From positions 111,116,880-111,180,879 of the forward strand of contig NC_135497.1 in assembly GCF_052857255.1 (NCBI RefSeq): DNA of 64,000 bases. The letters are read 5' to 3'. Made by a program: the position numbers and the translations under genes. This document shows positions 1-9,369 of the stretch, piece by piece. The notes beneath the pieces were generated by a model. It saw only the letters and a list, made by a program, of their open reading frames with translations, had not been told where the DNA came from and searched no databases. The stretch comes from Amblyomma americanum. Lineage: Eukaryota; Arthropoda; Arachnida; Ixodida; Ixodidae. Position 1 is the stretch's first letter, and each line of letters opens with the position of its first letter.

Positions 1-346
1 GCGCTGGTGGCTATCGCCGCCGCCGACTCATTCAGTTTAATTAGTGAGCGCGAGTCAGCCCCTTATAAACAGTTCGATTTGGAAGTTTTTTCGTTGTCTT
101 CCTGACTGGTGGAGCGTCGTAACCACAACGTGACAGTATGCATCACCCTTTGAACTTTGAAAAATATATAATAATAAAGATATTAAATTTATTGTGTAAA
201 TGAGCATTAAATAAATAACAAAATAAGCTCGAAGTCTTGCCCCCTGCGTGTAAGCAATCTCCGGCGATTCTGGACAATGAAGCAACACATCTGGCAATGA
301 AATCGTTTATTTACAAGTCAGGGGGGAAACTTTTGCAGAATTTGAC

Positions 347-853
347 CTACAGCACGCAAGGTTTCAGTGTTTGGCTTCTCGCTATCCTCCTGATTTGCGC
401 CCTTAAGCAAAAAGAGAATCTTTGTGAGACAGTAAAGACGTGCAACTGATGCTGTCAGCGCAACAGAATGCTCAGAACAACCAATTTTTGGCACATCACA
501 ATTGACATTAGGATCTCTGCCGCAGCGTCGGCATGCAAGCGCGTTCAGCTGAACGCATGTGTAAGTTTGTTTTCAAGGACGTTGTCGAGATCGTAAAATG
601 ATACTGACGGATATAAAAGGCCCCCAAGGTCCCACTCAATACTTGTCTCAGCTGGAAGTTCTTTGGGATTGTTGCCTTTATCGCAGAGACGTGCTCCTCT
701 GCAAGCATCACAATGGGTTGCTAAAACACGCTTCCTGGCAACATAGCCTGCAATGTAATAAATCAGCCGCGCATCGCTGTGTCCCACAGTATAGCTATGA
801 TGGTCTACAGCCACTTCAACCTTTTCCACAGCCACTTTTGCTGTTGAAGGCAT
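347..853 (-). pseudogene. P/THAP9-type transposase C-terminal fragment (A1)
   Basis: Read on the minus strand from the ATG at 853, the frame encodes LIYYIAGYVARK, a CDAC cysteine pair and a Trp-Asp-Leu-Gly-Gly-Leu stretch. This resembles the C-terminal part of P-element/THAP9-like transposases, where the I-A-G-Y-V-A-R-K region precedes paired cysteines. A TGA at 545-547 interrupts the frame. The same frame continues beyond it with EHSVALTASVARLYCLTKIRF, also typical of that C-terminus, but here a 1-bp deletion near 501 shifts it. An AATAAA signal on the minus strand lies at 306-311, about 35 bp past the final stop. The DNA-binding and catalytic N-terminal parts are absent, so it cannot be active. 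The family call is from motif memory only. Confidence 0.6.
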
Positions 854-1214
854 ATCGCCCTCGCATGAGAAAACGCTGCTGACACCCCAATACAGGCGAC
901 GAAACGAACTGAACTAACTGCTACGGCGTGTGCAAAGCCGACGCGGCTGAACGGCCGAGCTTACCGCGCCGCTATTAGCAGCGCCACATTTCTCCTAGCG
1001 GCATCCGTGCGCAGAGGCGTCACGCACGGCCGAGAGGAAGCGCCGCGGTCTTCACTCCTTCGCATTCTAGCCACCCTAGCCAAGGTTTCGGCAAGAGGGC
1101 TTGTCTTCGTCTGACAACTCTGCTCGTCCAAACGTTGGCTAAGAGCCCTGAGGCTCCCTCTTCCTTGTTCACTTTGTATTATGGGGGACAGGTACATTTA
1201 ATACGGTATACAGT
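854..1214. other. GC-rich spacer without a gene
   Basis: This stretch lies between the transposase fragment and the AGGGCC element and recurs at about 14951-15311, 26200-26564 and 41876-42240. It is GC-rich, has short open frames on both strands with no recognisable motif, and I see no element boundary in it. Confidence 0.5.
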
Positions 1215-1734
1215 AGGGCCCACCCATCGTTCCTTGTTAAAACCCGATTTTAACCGATTCTTGCACCCCGAGCAGATTTCTTAAATATCGGGTTCAACCC
1301 GGTTTCTACACGAAAATAAGCCTTCTAGGGGACTTAGTTTCCCTATGGACAAACCTGAATTAAGGAGATAGAGAGGATCAGCCGGCGCAGTAAGCCAATG
1401 CCTTCATCTTCTTGGTCCGCGTCCCTAGTCCGGGATGCCGCAAGATGGCTCCGCCTCGCGAGCTCAGCGTGCGAGGGCAGCTTGTGGCGTCGCATTCGAG
1501 CACTCGAGCTTTCAATACACCGCAGAGGAACTTCGCGGACACCTTGTCTGGATATCCAGACGAATGTTTTCAGTACTCTTATCATTTTGAAACTTTTTTA
1601 ACGCTTTTTATTCATGACGTTGCTTATCTGAGGCCAAGTCCGAACAGTGTGCGGGTTTCAGAAGCGAGAAGCAAAAGCACGGCGACCGACTGACCAGACG
1701 TCTACTCAGCATCACCGTACAGAGGTGGGCAACC

Positions 1735-1935
1735 TCACTAGGTTTCGACTTCATGAGGTCGACCTCAACCTCAAAATGAATTCGGCCTCACGTCATGAGG
1801 TGAGGTTGAGGTGAGGTCGGCGACGGCTCGAAATTTTGTGATTGAGGTCAGCAAATCAGAGCTCTACCTCACGCGTGAGTTTGAGGTTGAGTGAGGTCGT
1901 CATTCAGTGAGGTCGAAATTTTGAGGTCCAGACTA
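1735..1935. repeat. Left subterminal GAGGT/ACCTC array of the hAT element
   Basis: Repeated GAGGTTGAGGTGAGGTC-type units in both orientations fill the first 200 bp inside the left end. Homologous arrays lie at about 15830-16030, 27080-27275 and 42755-42955. They are the likely binding sites of the missing transposase. Confidence 0.7.
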
Positions 1936-3330
1936 TTTGCAATTGCCGCGTCTTACTTTGACGAGTGCCGCTTCCGAAGCGGAGTCGGAGCGCACCACCG
2001 CAGTGTTCAAGCAGTGACGCTGAGTGTTCGGATTCTCCTGTTTAGACAACCGGATGGCTCAGTCCGCTCTTAGCATTTTGTGCTGCGCCGTAATGTCCGT
2101 TCAGTCCGAGCCTACAGGAAGACGCACCCCTCTGTCTGAATGAAAGGAGTGCTGCTGTCACAGCACGCTACTCTCCCACCCTCTTCCCCCGCTGGCGCAA
2201 CACCCGTAGCTGCCTGCCGGTCGGCTCAAAATCCCGAGAGCGCGCAAAGCACATAACTCACGTTGACCCGCGGTAGCTTTTTCTGATGCCGCAAACAAAT
2301 AAGTTCAGTCCAACAAGCACGCTATGAAATCGTCGCAGCGCGGATGGCCCAACGCAAGCTTACTTCGTGTACTTCAAGACTACCGGCGCTGTCGTCACGG
2401 CTCTTGCCCTGCAGTCGAGTAAAGGGATCCTGCTGTACATTACGCGGTGACCTAACAGAAACTAGAGCAGCCGGCACAGGAGAGAGAATGTGATTCGGGT
2501 AGTTGCTAGCAAGGACACATGCTGATTCGATGAAGAGAGGACGAAGCCAGAAAAACCTGTATAACACCGTCGAAGCTTTTGGTCGGTGTCTTCCCCTTTC
2601 GAATCTCGCCCTACTTCTGCATCTATTCCCGTTCCGTAATGCAAGCAGATGCAAATATAATTTCATTTTTATATCCTTCCAGACAACCTCAATTTGATCT
2701 CCAGTTCCTTGTTCCTTCTCGGAAATTCTCGTAATATGCCGAAATACCCCAGCACGGGGCGAACGTACCAGGCTACCAGCATATAGCGATGTAATAATGG
2801 TAAAATATCAAAACTGTAATGAATGTATGGTGATGTGGGAGCTGATTCCTTTTACTTTTTTTAATGAAGATGTGTGAACAGAACTGATTACGTGCTGGCG
2901 CTGTGCTACCGAGTCGATGTTTCAAACCTTCTAATGTGACGTTTAATGGGGCACACTGTTGTGAACTTCTGTTTTGAGTGTGCGATTTTTGTTTGTAAGT
3001 TTGTAATCATACTCTTTGTTTTTTCTCATATGGTATCAGTTAAGTTGGCAGCCCGCCTTGCAGACGACCAGGTGCTGCTCACACTGTTACCTTTCATTTA
3101 ACTATTAACACAGACCCATCGTTCACCCTAAACGGCTTTGCAGAATGGTCGCGCGGAGCTCGCGAGTAAAAAACTTCGAGGATGCGGGCGTATAATTGAT
3201 TAGTTCAGTTTTGAAGGAAAACAAGTGACTGACTCCAACAAGCTTCTCTCAGACTGGTTGAAGAAATGGTACCAAGGATTCTGGTCAGGCGTATAGTATT
3301 TAGGCATTCTTTTTGTCCCGCGTTTGGGCC

Positions 3331-3358
3331 GGGGGGGGGGGGGGGGGAGGGGAAGGGG
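3331..3358 (+). repeat. Poly-G tract
   Basis: An uninterrupted run of about 17 G is followed by further G-rich sequence. The homologous runs at 17429-17446, 28677-28695 and 44355-44370 differ in length, so the tract is unstable. It could form G-quadruplex DNA. Confidence 0.8.
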
Positions 3359-3648
3359 GCGGGAGATTTCGCTGCGGCGAAATTTGAGCGGAGAGCCGTG
3401 GTGATCTTGGCAGAGAGAGCGATTCACGCGCCCCACTCTAGGCCAGTTGTTTTGGCTCGTGTGATTTCAATAGTCGGCACAGTATTCGAAGACGTAATTT
3501 AGCCCATTCCGGCAAAGTGCCGCGGGATCACCGAAACATCGGAGAAATCCCAGGATTTTCAAACCATTACCATGCCACCTGGAGGGAAGTGGCGTAAAGG
3601 GCGGAGGGTCTTGACCTCCCATGAACGTCAACATCATTATCATTATTG

Positions 3649-3677
3649 TTACCTGCAATTATTTTTTTTGCAGGTAA
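3649..3677. repeat. Perfect 10-bp inverted repeat (hairpin)
   Basis: TTACCTGCAA and TTGCAGGTAA flank a 9-base T-rich loop. The arms are unchanged in all four copies (17679-17707, 29000-29028, 44679-44707) although the loop differs. Its role is unknown. Confidence 0.7.
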
Positions 3678-3974
3678 TGTACTATAATTAATCTATATTC
3701 TGGAAAGTTTTCATTTCATAGCGGTATATTGTCTTCCCCGAGCTCATAAAGATACACATTATAATAGTTATCATCATGGCCGAGGGTCCACGGCTTGTGT
3801 CGTTGCATGATCATTGCAGTATGTCACAAATGAGAACTGGCGTGTTTACCTGCTGGACAATCCGGATGTCATTAATGTGGACCGAGCTGTGGGCACTCTG
3901 TAATGCGTCATGCGCGCATGTGTAGTAACGTGGGATCAATATGACCTTGAAATGGGGGTTGATGGGGACCTGGT

Positions 3975-4204
3975 ATGACGTCACATTACATCTTCGTCAC
4001 GTGATTAGGTTTGACGTCACATTACCTCACTGTCCCGTGACTTGGTATTATGTACCACTCTTATGATGTTATAAATAATACTAATTACTCTTAGCATTAC
4101 CTAATTACATTTATAAGCATTGGTTAGGCATGTTGATCAATATATGTTAATTAGCAATAATGCATTACGTGACGTGACCATATTCGTCACGTGACTCGTC
4201 GCCT
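3975..4204. promoter_or_regulatory. Cluster of CRE and E-box palindromes in the hAT element
   Basis: TGACGTCA occurs at 3976-3983 and 4012-4019, and GTCACGTGA-type sites at about 3996-4004 and 4188-4196, within 230 bp of AT-rich DNA. The cluster is kept in all four copies. These are consensus CREB/ATF and bHLH sites, but whether they act is not shown by the sequence. Confidence 0.35.
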
Positions 4205-5030
4205 CATGGCGTCACATGGTGCAGTTTCTTGCAGGCACTTTTTTTGCGGATAAGACCTTGAAACTGAGCCATCTAATGCTTTCGAATTAAAAAAAGAAGC
4301 CGCTCGCTTCTACACAGACATAAATACAACGCTCCCCTGTTGGTGTACTGCAGTCGCAGCTTGTTTTCAGAGGCAGCATACAGAGAACTGAAATGAGCGT
4401 TTGCTGGGTGGCACAATTTTCATCTACGCTGAGTGCTCTCGCTATGCCAGATAGAGGTAAAAAAATCGAAATATATTGATATGCGTCTGCGTAGCCGTCA
4501 CAGTGGAGTACACATCGGCGACCAGTTTCTGTATATACGCAATTCTCAAGTGTAGTATCGTGAATACCCCCTTCCCCCTACCACCCTCCTAATTTCTGGT
4601 AGATGGTGTAAAACGTCTGTGTTTGTCAACTGCCGGTTCGTGCGTTAATGAGCGATAGGCTTCCAATACGAACAAGTATACGCGAAGCAGTTGCCGAATA
4701 TTTTCACTGATAAGCTTACAATTAGGGAACCAAACTTCATGAAAAAAGTACCCTCCGACGTATTGGTGGTAACCGCGTAAGGGACACCCCTGTCCGCAGG
4801 CCCTATACTCACCGAGGGTTCATCACAGATTATAAGCTTCTCTTATTGCGTGCACATCAACAGTGTCTGTACGCACCTTATTAAATAATTAGAGACCGCT
4901 TTGTACCGCTATTGTAATAACTAGTAATCACAATTGTTCCATTTTTTTTTCGCTTTCCTCTTTCGCAGGATTCTCAGAATTGTTTTTAACTGAAAAACTT
5001 CTTAATCTCTTTTTGTTTTGTTTTTTCTGA

Positions 5031-5200
5031 GGTCGACCAGCCGACCTCAAAATTTGAGGTTGAGTGAGGTCGCCAGTGGCCTCAGGAAAGGTCAGGTGAG
5101 GGCGTCTCAGGAGACTTCAACCTCAACTGATGAGGTCGAGGTTGAGTGAGGTCAGCAAATTTTTTTCGAGGTTGAGGTGAGGTCGTGATTTTTGAGATCA
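5031..5200. repeat. Right subterminal GAGGT/ACCTC array of the hAT element
   Basis: This is the mirror of the left array, inside the right end. Homologues lie at about 19060-19230, 30372-30560 and 46040-46235. The A3 and A4 versions carry an extra unit. Confidence 0.7.
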
Positions 5201-5222
5201 AATGCCCACCTATGTCACTGTA

Positions 5223-6239
5223 TCGTGCGCTGCCAACGCTAACGGCAGCCTGTTGCAAGGATCTGCTGCGTTTAAAGTGATCGCATTTACGTGGAACGTA
5301 TGTTGTCGCAGTGTACAAACAATGGCAGGTCGGTGTTTCACGGTCTCAGAAGTGCCGTGTTACAGTTGATAACGTATGTGGCGAAATATTTAAAACGAAA
5401 GAGAGAAAAAAAGAAATAACTTATTTAACAAGAGGTTGCAGTGCAACCCACCATTACTTTATTTTTTCTGCAAAACAATATACTAAAAAATTGGATATTT
5501 TATGTCCCGCAAAAAACGAGCGCTTAAAGCAAATTGTCTTCAGACTAAAAGTATTACCCGATAAAACCCGAACTGCGGAATATTTTGCTGAAAAGTCCTA
5601 TTTGTTCCCGAATGATAGCTCCCAAAATAGCGCCCGATTTTTACCCCCCCCCCTTAATTCTGCAGAAATAAAGCCCGAAAACGAATGGCCCTAGACGCAA
5701 CACAAACTACAAAGCGTTTCCTTTCTGTTCCTGTTCATTCCCATCTTAATTCTTTGAATGATATAAGACGGCAAATGTGCACCATATATATGGTTCAGAC
5801 ATACACACCTACCAGACCGAAAATAAAGCGGAAATAACGGTCAGTAGAGGGAGCAGTTAGGGTATGGGAGAAAAATAAGGACACGAAAACAACGAATCCC
5901 TCTTTTGCACATCCCAGAAAAAGAAAAACACTCAGAGTATATGTGTCATACTCAGAGGGAACGCGCAACCCGAGGCCGCCGAATCGGAGGCAAAGGGGCA
6001 TGCGCAGTAAGCACGGCCGGCCGCTGTTTCCGTGCATATGACTGGTGCCGCCCATTGTTGCCGGCTCTCGGAGGCGGTGCATCGCGAAGCACGGAGGCCA
6101 CGCTTTGCCATCCTCCTTCTAAGTACGACGCACACTCTACAGCGCAGCTAAGAAATGCATTATAAAGCAAATTATTCTTTTTAGCAAGAACCGAGGAAGC
6201 GTGCTTGAACACGGACAAGATTTATGCCGTCTGCATTGT
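5223..6239. other. Right remainder of outer element and AT-rich spacer
   Basis: After the hAT element the outer element resumes to about 5692. About 550 bp without a gene follows, up to the first SINE. Homologues lie at 19254-20271, 30591-31455 and 46262-47262. A 127-codon open frame here (5311-5694) is shortened in A2 and broken in A3 and A4, so I do not call it a gene. Confidence 0.5.
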
Positions 6240-6254
6240 ATGATGAAGAAACTT

Positions 6255-6569
6255 AAAAATAATTGGTTTTTGGGGAAAGGAAACTGCGCAGTATCTGTCT
6301 CATATATCGTTGGACACCAGAACCGCGCCGAAAGGGAGGGGATAAAGGAGGAAGTGAAAGAAGAAAGAAAGAAAGAGGTACCGTAGTGGAGGGCTCCGGA
6401 ATAATTATCGATCACCTGGGGATCTTGAACTTGCACTGACATAGCACAGCACACGGGCACCTTAGCGTTTTTCCTCCATAAAAACGCATCCGCCGCGATA
6501 GGGTTCGAACCCAGGAACACCGGATCAGTAGCCTAGCGCCCTAACCACTGAGCCACCGCGGCGGCTGAA
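6255..6569 (-). mobile_element. Full-length tRNA-derived SINE, Ruka-like (A1)
   Basis: Read on the minus strand, the head has an A box TGGCTCAGTGG (6545-6555) and a B box GGTTCGAACCC (6501-6511), the RNA polymerase III signals of a tRNA gene. An unrelated body and a short AAT-type tail (TTATTTTT on the element strand) follow. It is flanked by a perfect 15-bp duplication, ATGATGAAGAAACTT, at 6240-6254 and 6570-6584, so it is a genuine retrotransposition. It matches my memory of the tick Ruka family. Confidence 0.85.
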
Positions 6570-6748
6570 ATGATGAAGAAACTTCGATTTTTCCCGCGCG
6601 TCGCGTTTTCTTTTTTCTAGCGGTCCATACAATACAGGAGCACTGCCTACATTTAAAAACGGGAAGCCTTGGACGGCGCCGAATAAGCGCCTGCGCAGAA
6701 AATTGTACGAAGTAGGTGTACAAAAAATTATTTCTGGACGATATACAG

Positions 6749-7008
6749 GATCCGGAGTTCCCGGGTTCGAACCCGACCGCGGCGGCTGCGTTTTTATGGA
6801 GGAAAAACGCTAAGGCGCCCTTGTGCTGTGCGATGTCAGTGCACGTTAAAGATCCCCAGGTGGTCGAAATTATTCCGGAGCCCTCCACTACGGCACCTCA
6901 CTTCCTTTCTTCTTTCACTCCCTCCTTTATCCCTTAACTTACGACGTGGTTCAGGTGTCCGCCGATATATGAGACAGATACTGCGCCATTTCCGTTCCCC
7001 GAAAACCA

Positions 7009-7092
<84 letters not shown>
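6749..7092 (+). mobile_element. 5'-truncated Ruka-like SINE with (ATT)n tail (A1)
   Basis: This copy faces the SINE at 6255-6569 across a 180-bp spacer. It keeps the B box (about 6764-6773) and the whole body but lacks the first ~40 bases, including the A box, and so lacks a full internal promoter. It ends in a long (ATT)n tract that abuts the B module. Confidence 0.85.
7009..7092 (+). repeat. (ATT)n microsatellite, SINE tail
   Basis: About 28 uninterrupted ATT units form the tail of the SINE just upstream and end exactly where the B module begins (ATGCAGGACGC). Confidence 0.95.
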
Positions 7093-7094
<2 letters not shown>

Positions 7095-7693
7095 GCAGGA
7101 CGCTTCTAGTCAAATAAGAATACGAACAGTACATGCAGCAAAGGATGCACGTGCGGTCGTAGAAAGTGCATTCTTAAACTTGGCCGCCCTGCTCGGGCAC
7201 GCTGTGGCTTGAATTTCACGGCAAAACAAGAATCCGCATACAAACGGCACGTACTGCGGTATCATTTCCCGAACCTCCTCCTCTCTGCGGTAACGTCACC
7301 TCAGCGATCGATGCGTTTCCCGGTGTGGAAGAAAAAGACAAAAAGGCGAAGTGTGCGCCATTTGCTTAACTTTGAAAGGTAGCCTATTGCGGTATTTAAT
7401 GAGCAACTATTGTTAGACACCATCGCAGTGAACCTTCGTTCAAAACTGCAGTGAACAAAATTACGGCTGCGGAAGGCGACGACGTGCAAAGGCAGTGCAC
7501 GAGCAGGGAGGAGAAGAAGAGAAAAGAACGCTCTTGCAGATGGTGGGGGCAGATTCGTTCAGCGTGCTTGGACCGAGCCTTGGTGTCACATCTCCGTTGC
7601 TCAAAATGCTACTCCGACCCCAGACTCCAGATGCGGACGGCCACGCGGACGCTCGAGGAAGAGACGCCTTCCGCTTGACCCGCAACTCCGCCG

Positions 7694-7978
7694 TCACCAC
7701 CGCCACCAGAAGCGACGCAGTCCTTCGCCAGCCGCAGCGGGTGAGCACTGCTTCTTCAGCGTCGCGGCGCCACATCCAAAACACCGATGCTTCCTCGCGC
7801 CTTCATCCCCGCCTCCTTTTTTGTGGTGGTGGCGTGGGAGCGAAATTTTGGCGTTGTCCGGGAGTTGCTTCGACGGCTGCACCTGGCTCAACTGCTCGGT
7901 CGTCCAGGACACCACGGTGCGGCAGACGTCGAAGTCATCCTTCTTCGGGGACGACGGAAGACGTTTGCGGGCAGGCAT
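7694..7978 (-). CDS. Conserved open frame of unknown function (B1)
   Basis: A 94-codon frame opens with ATG in a CGCCC context and begins MPARKRLPSSPKKDDFDVC. It ends with a basic, Gly-rich part containing KHRCFGCGA. It is open in all seven B copies with only scattered substitutions, and its composition is more protein-like than the Arg/Ser-rich frames on the plus strand. I do not recognise it. It may be a first exon of a degraded gene, since no continuation, intron boundary or poly(A) signal can be fixed. Conservation could simply reflect recent duplication. Confidence 0.28.
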   Translation of the reverse strand: MPARKRLPSSPKKDDFDVCRTVVSWTTEQLSQVQPSKQLPDNAKISLPRHHHKKGGGDEGARKHRCFGCGAATLKKQCSPAAAGEGLRRFWWRW

Positions 7979-8230
7979 GGGCGTACCTGTGCGGCTGAGG
8001 ACCGCAGCATCGCCCGCGGACTTGGTGTGGAGTCTCGGCCGTCGCTCGCGTCATTCGATACGGTTGTATTAAGCAGGAAAGAGAAACTGCATGAAGCTCA
8101 AAAGAAAAGAAAATACGCAGTAATAAATTCGTTATCCGATAAATAACCGTGTAACAAATGTCTCACTTCTCTCAGCCGCGCCTTGACTGAAGTCTCGATA
8201 AAAGAGGGGTGGAAAGCAGTGAGAGAAAAT

Positions 8231-8410
8231 GGCGCCGTAGTTAAGGGCTTCGGATTAATTTAACCACCTGGGGTTCTTCAAAACAAGCACCGATATCGCG
8301 TAGCACACGGGCGGCTTTTTGTATTTCGCCTCCGTGGAGATGTGGCTGCCGCGGTCGGACTTTGATACCGCGTCGTCTACAGCTGCTCAGTGGCCGAATC
8401 GGCAGCCACC
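8231..8410 (-). mobile_element. Old diverged SINE remnant inside B1
   Basis: On the minus strand the core CCCAGGTGGTTAAATTAATC and the CCCGTGTGCTA block match the Ruka-like body with many substitutions. The head is altered, with GGTATCAAAGTCC at the B-box position. It is shared by B1-B6, so it predates the B amplification. Confidence 0.65.
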
Positions 8411-8985
8411 GCACCAGGTTCGAGCCAAACGGCCAGGAAAAAAAATACACCGTTCGAAAAGGACGACATGAATTGCCAACTAAGTAAATTTTAAAGAGAA
8501 GGTGTCGTAGTCGTAAAGTGAATCACATTGTGTGTAATAAAAAAATCAGCTGCGCTTCAACTACTGCTGAATCTAGTTAGCGAAAGCTGCAGTGCATCCG
8601 GTAAGTATACACGGCTTGGCCTCTAACGTTGAGTGCATTCCGCACACTGGATAGGCAACGCGCCTACCCTCGCAGGTGGCGGTTAAATTAATGGTTGATC
8701 TCGACAGGTTGGCCTCCTAATGAACGTTGCGGCTTAGTGGCTTAGCTCGGCTATGCCAGCATATGTGTAGAAAAAGGTAAGGCATAGCATGGTTAGCCTT
8801 GATTAATCTTGATTGCAAGTCCAGGTTAGTCTGGTTGTCTAGCTATGTTGTTGTCGCATTAAAGACGACACGACTGTGGTTACGGCGCACGTGAGCTCTC
8901 CTTTTCAATCCTCCGACATTTTATCACGCATGCGACGGAGCTGGCGAAGCGAGCGGAGGCGAGCGCAACGACGAGGAACGCGGTG

Positions 8986-9028
8986 TGACGTCATACCAAG
9001 CGGCGGCGAGCCGCGCGGTGTGACGTCA
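8986..9028. promoter_or_regulatory. Twin TGACGTCA (CRE-type) sites in B1
   Basis: Two perfect TGACGTCA palindromes in a near-identical GGTGTGACGTCAT context lie 35 bp apart in GC-rich DNA. The pair recurs at the same place in B2, B3 and B6; in B4 the second site has changed to TGACATCA. They are consensus CREB/ATF sites; activity is unproven. Confidence 0.35.
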
Positions 9029-9057
9029 TGCCAGATTACGCGGCGAGCGCGCACAGC

Positions 9058-9369
9058 AGTGTAACCGTCTCACATATCTCTGTGGACACCCGAATCGCGC
9101 TGTAAAGGAAGAGATAAAGGAGGGAGGGAACGAAGAAAGAGAAAACTGAAAAGTTCGCTCGGCTAAGGAAGAAAGAGGTACCGTAGTGGAGGGCTCCGGA
9201 ATAATTATCGACCACCTGGGGATCTTGAACTTGCACTGACATAGCACAGCACACGGGCACCTTAGCGTTTTTCCTCCATAAAAACGCATCCGCCGCGATA
9301 GGGTTCGAACCCGGGAACTCCGCATCAGTAGCCTAGCGCCCTAACCACTGAGCCACCGCGGCGGGTCAA
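9058..9369 (-). mobile_element. Ruka-like SINE, composite (A1, second block)
   Basis: The head with A and B boxes is intact and the 3' side ends at ATGATGAAGAAACTT (9370-9384). The tail side differs from 6255-6569: about 110 bp of an older SINE 3' end (from GTAACCGTCTCACATATC) joins the young body through a short segment ending GCTCGGCTAAGG. Confidence 0.75.

Larger units (their letters stand above)
1720..5214. mobile_element. hAT-type non-autonomous element (A1)
   Basis: The left end is CAGAGGTGGGCA and the right end is TGCCCACCTATG, inverted repeats with one mismatch in this copy. The 8-bp flanks are TCACCGTA (1712-1719) and TCACTGTA (5215-5222), a target-site duplication with one later mismatch. 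CAG-starting ends with 8-bp duplications are the hAT signature. About 200 bp at each end is packed with GAGGT/ACCTC units (for example GAGGTTGAGGTGAGGTCG), as expected for subterminal transposase-binding repeats. I find no transposase or BED finger inside the 3.5 kb, so it is probably non-autonomous. Confidence 0.8.
1215..5692. mobile_element. Outer non-autonomous DNA element, split by a hAT (A1)
   Basis: The sequence starts AGGGCCCA...TCGTT and ends AACGAATGGCCCT, which match as imperfect inverted ends allowing an indel. Both end regions are rich in AAAACCCGA and CCCGATTTT motifs. Without the inserted hAT element the host would be close to 1 kb, a MITE-like size. I see no clear target-site duplication, so these limits are a proposal. 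Short open frames inside have no recognisable domain. Confidence 0.4.
7093..9060. repeat. B module copy 1
   Basis: This ~2 kb block starts ATGCAGGACGC right after (ATT)n and occurs seven times in the window. It holds a conserved minus-strand open frame (7694-7978), an old SINE remnant (8231-8410), an AT-rich stretch, and two TGACGTCA sites at its right end (8986-8993 and 9021-9028, 35 bp apart). It is the short form, lacking the ~385 bp present near its start in copies 5 and 7. Confidence 0.85.

Noticed and set aside
1445..1693. 82-codon plus frame starting MAPPREL, open in all four units
   Set aside because: It has no recognised domain, and near-identity of the copies explains why it stays open. 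It might be a broken exon but I cannot support that.
2322..2666. 114-codon minus open frame in the hAT element, present in three units
   Set aside because: It is broken in A3 and has no recognisable domain. It lies where the plus strand also has open frames, so chance is enough.
5311..5694. 127-codon plus open frame after the hAT element
   Set aside because: It is shortened in A2 by the C tract and frameshifted in A3 and A4; the composition is AT-biased with no motif.
6501..6555. SINE heads as functional tRNA genes
   Set aside because: A and B boxes are present, but the sequence after the B box does not close an acceptor stem and continues into the SINE body.
7495..7998. 167-codon plus frame in B modules rich in Ser, Thr and Arg
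   Set aside because: Its composition is what the reverse of a GC-rich coding-like strand gives; the minus frame is the better candidate.
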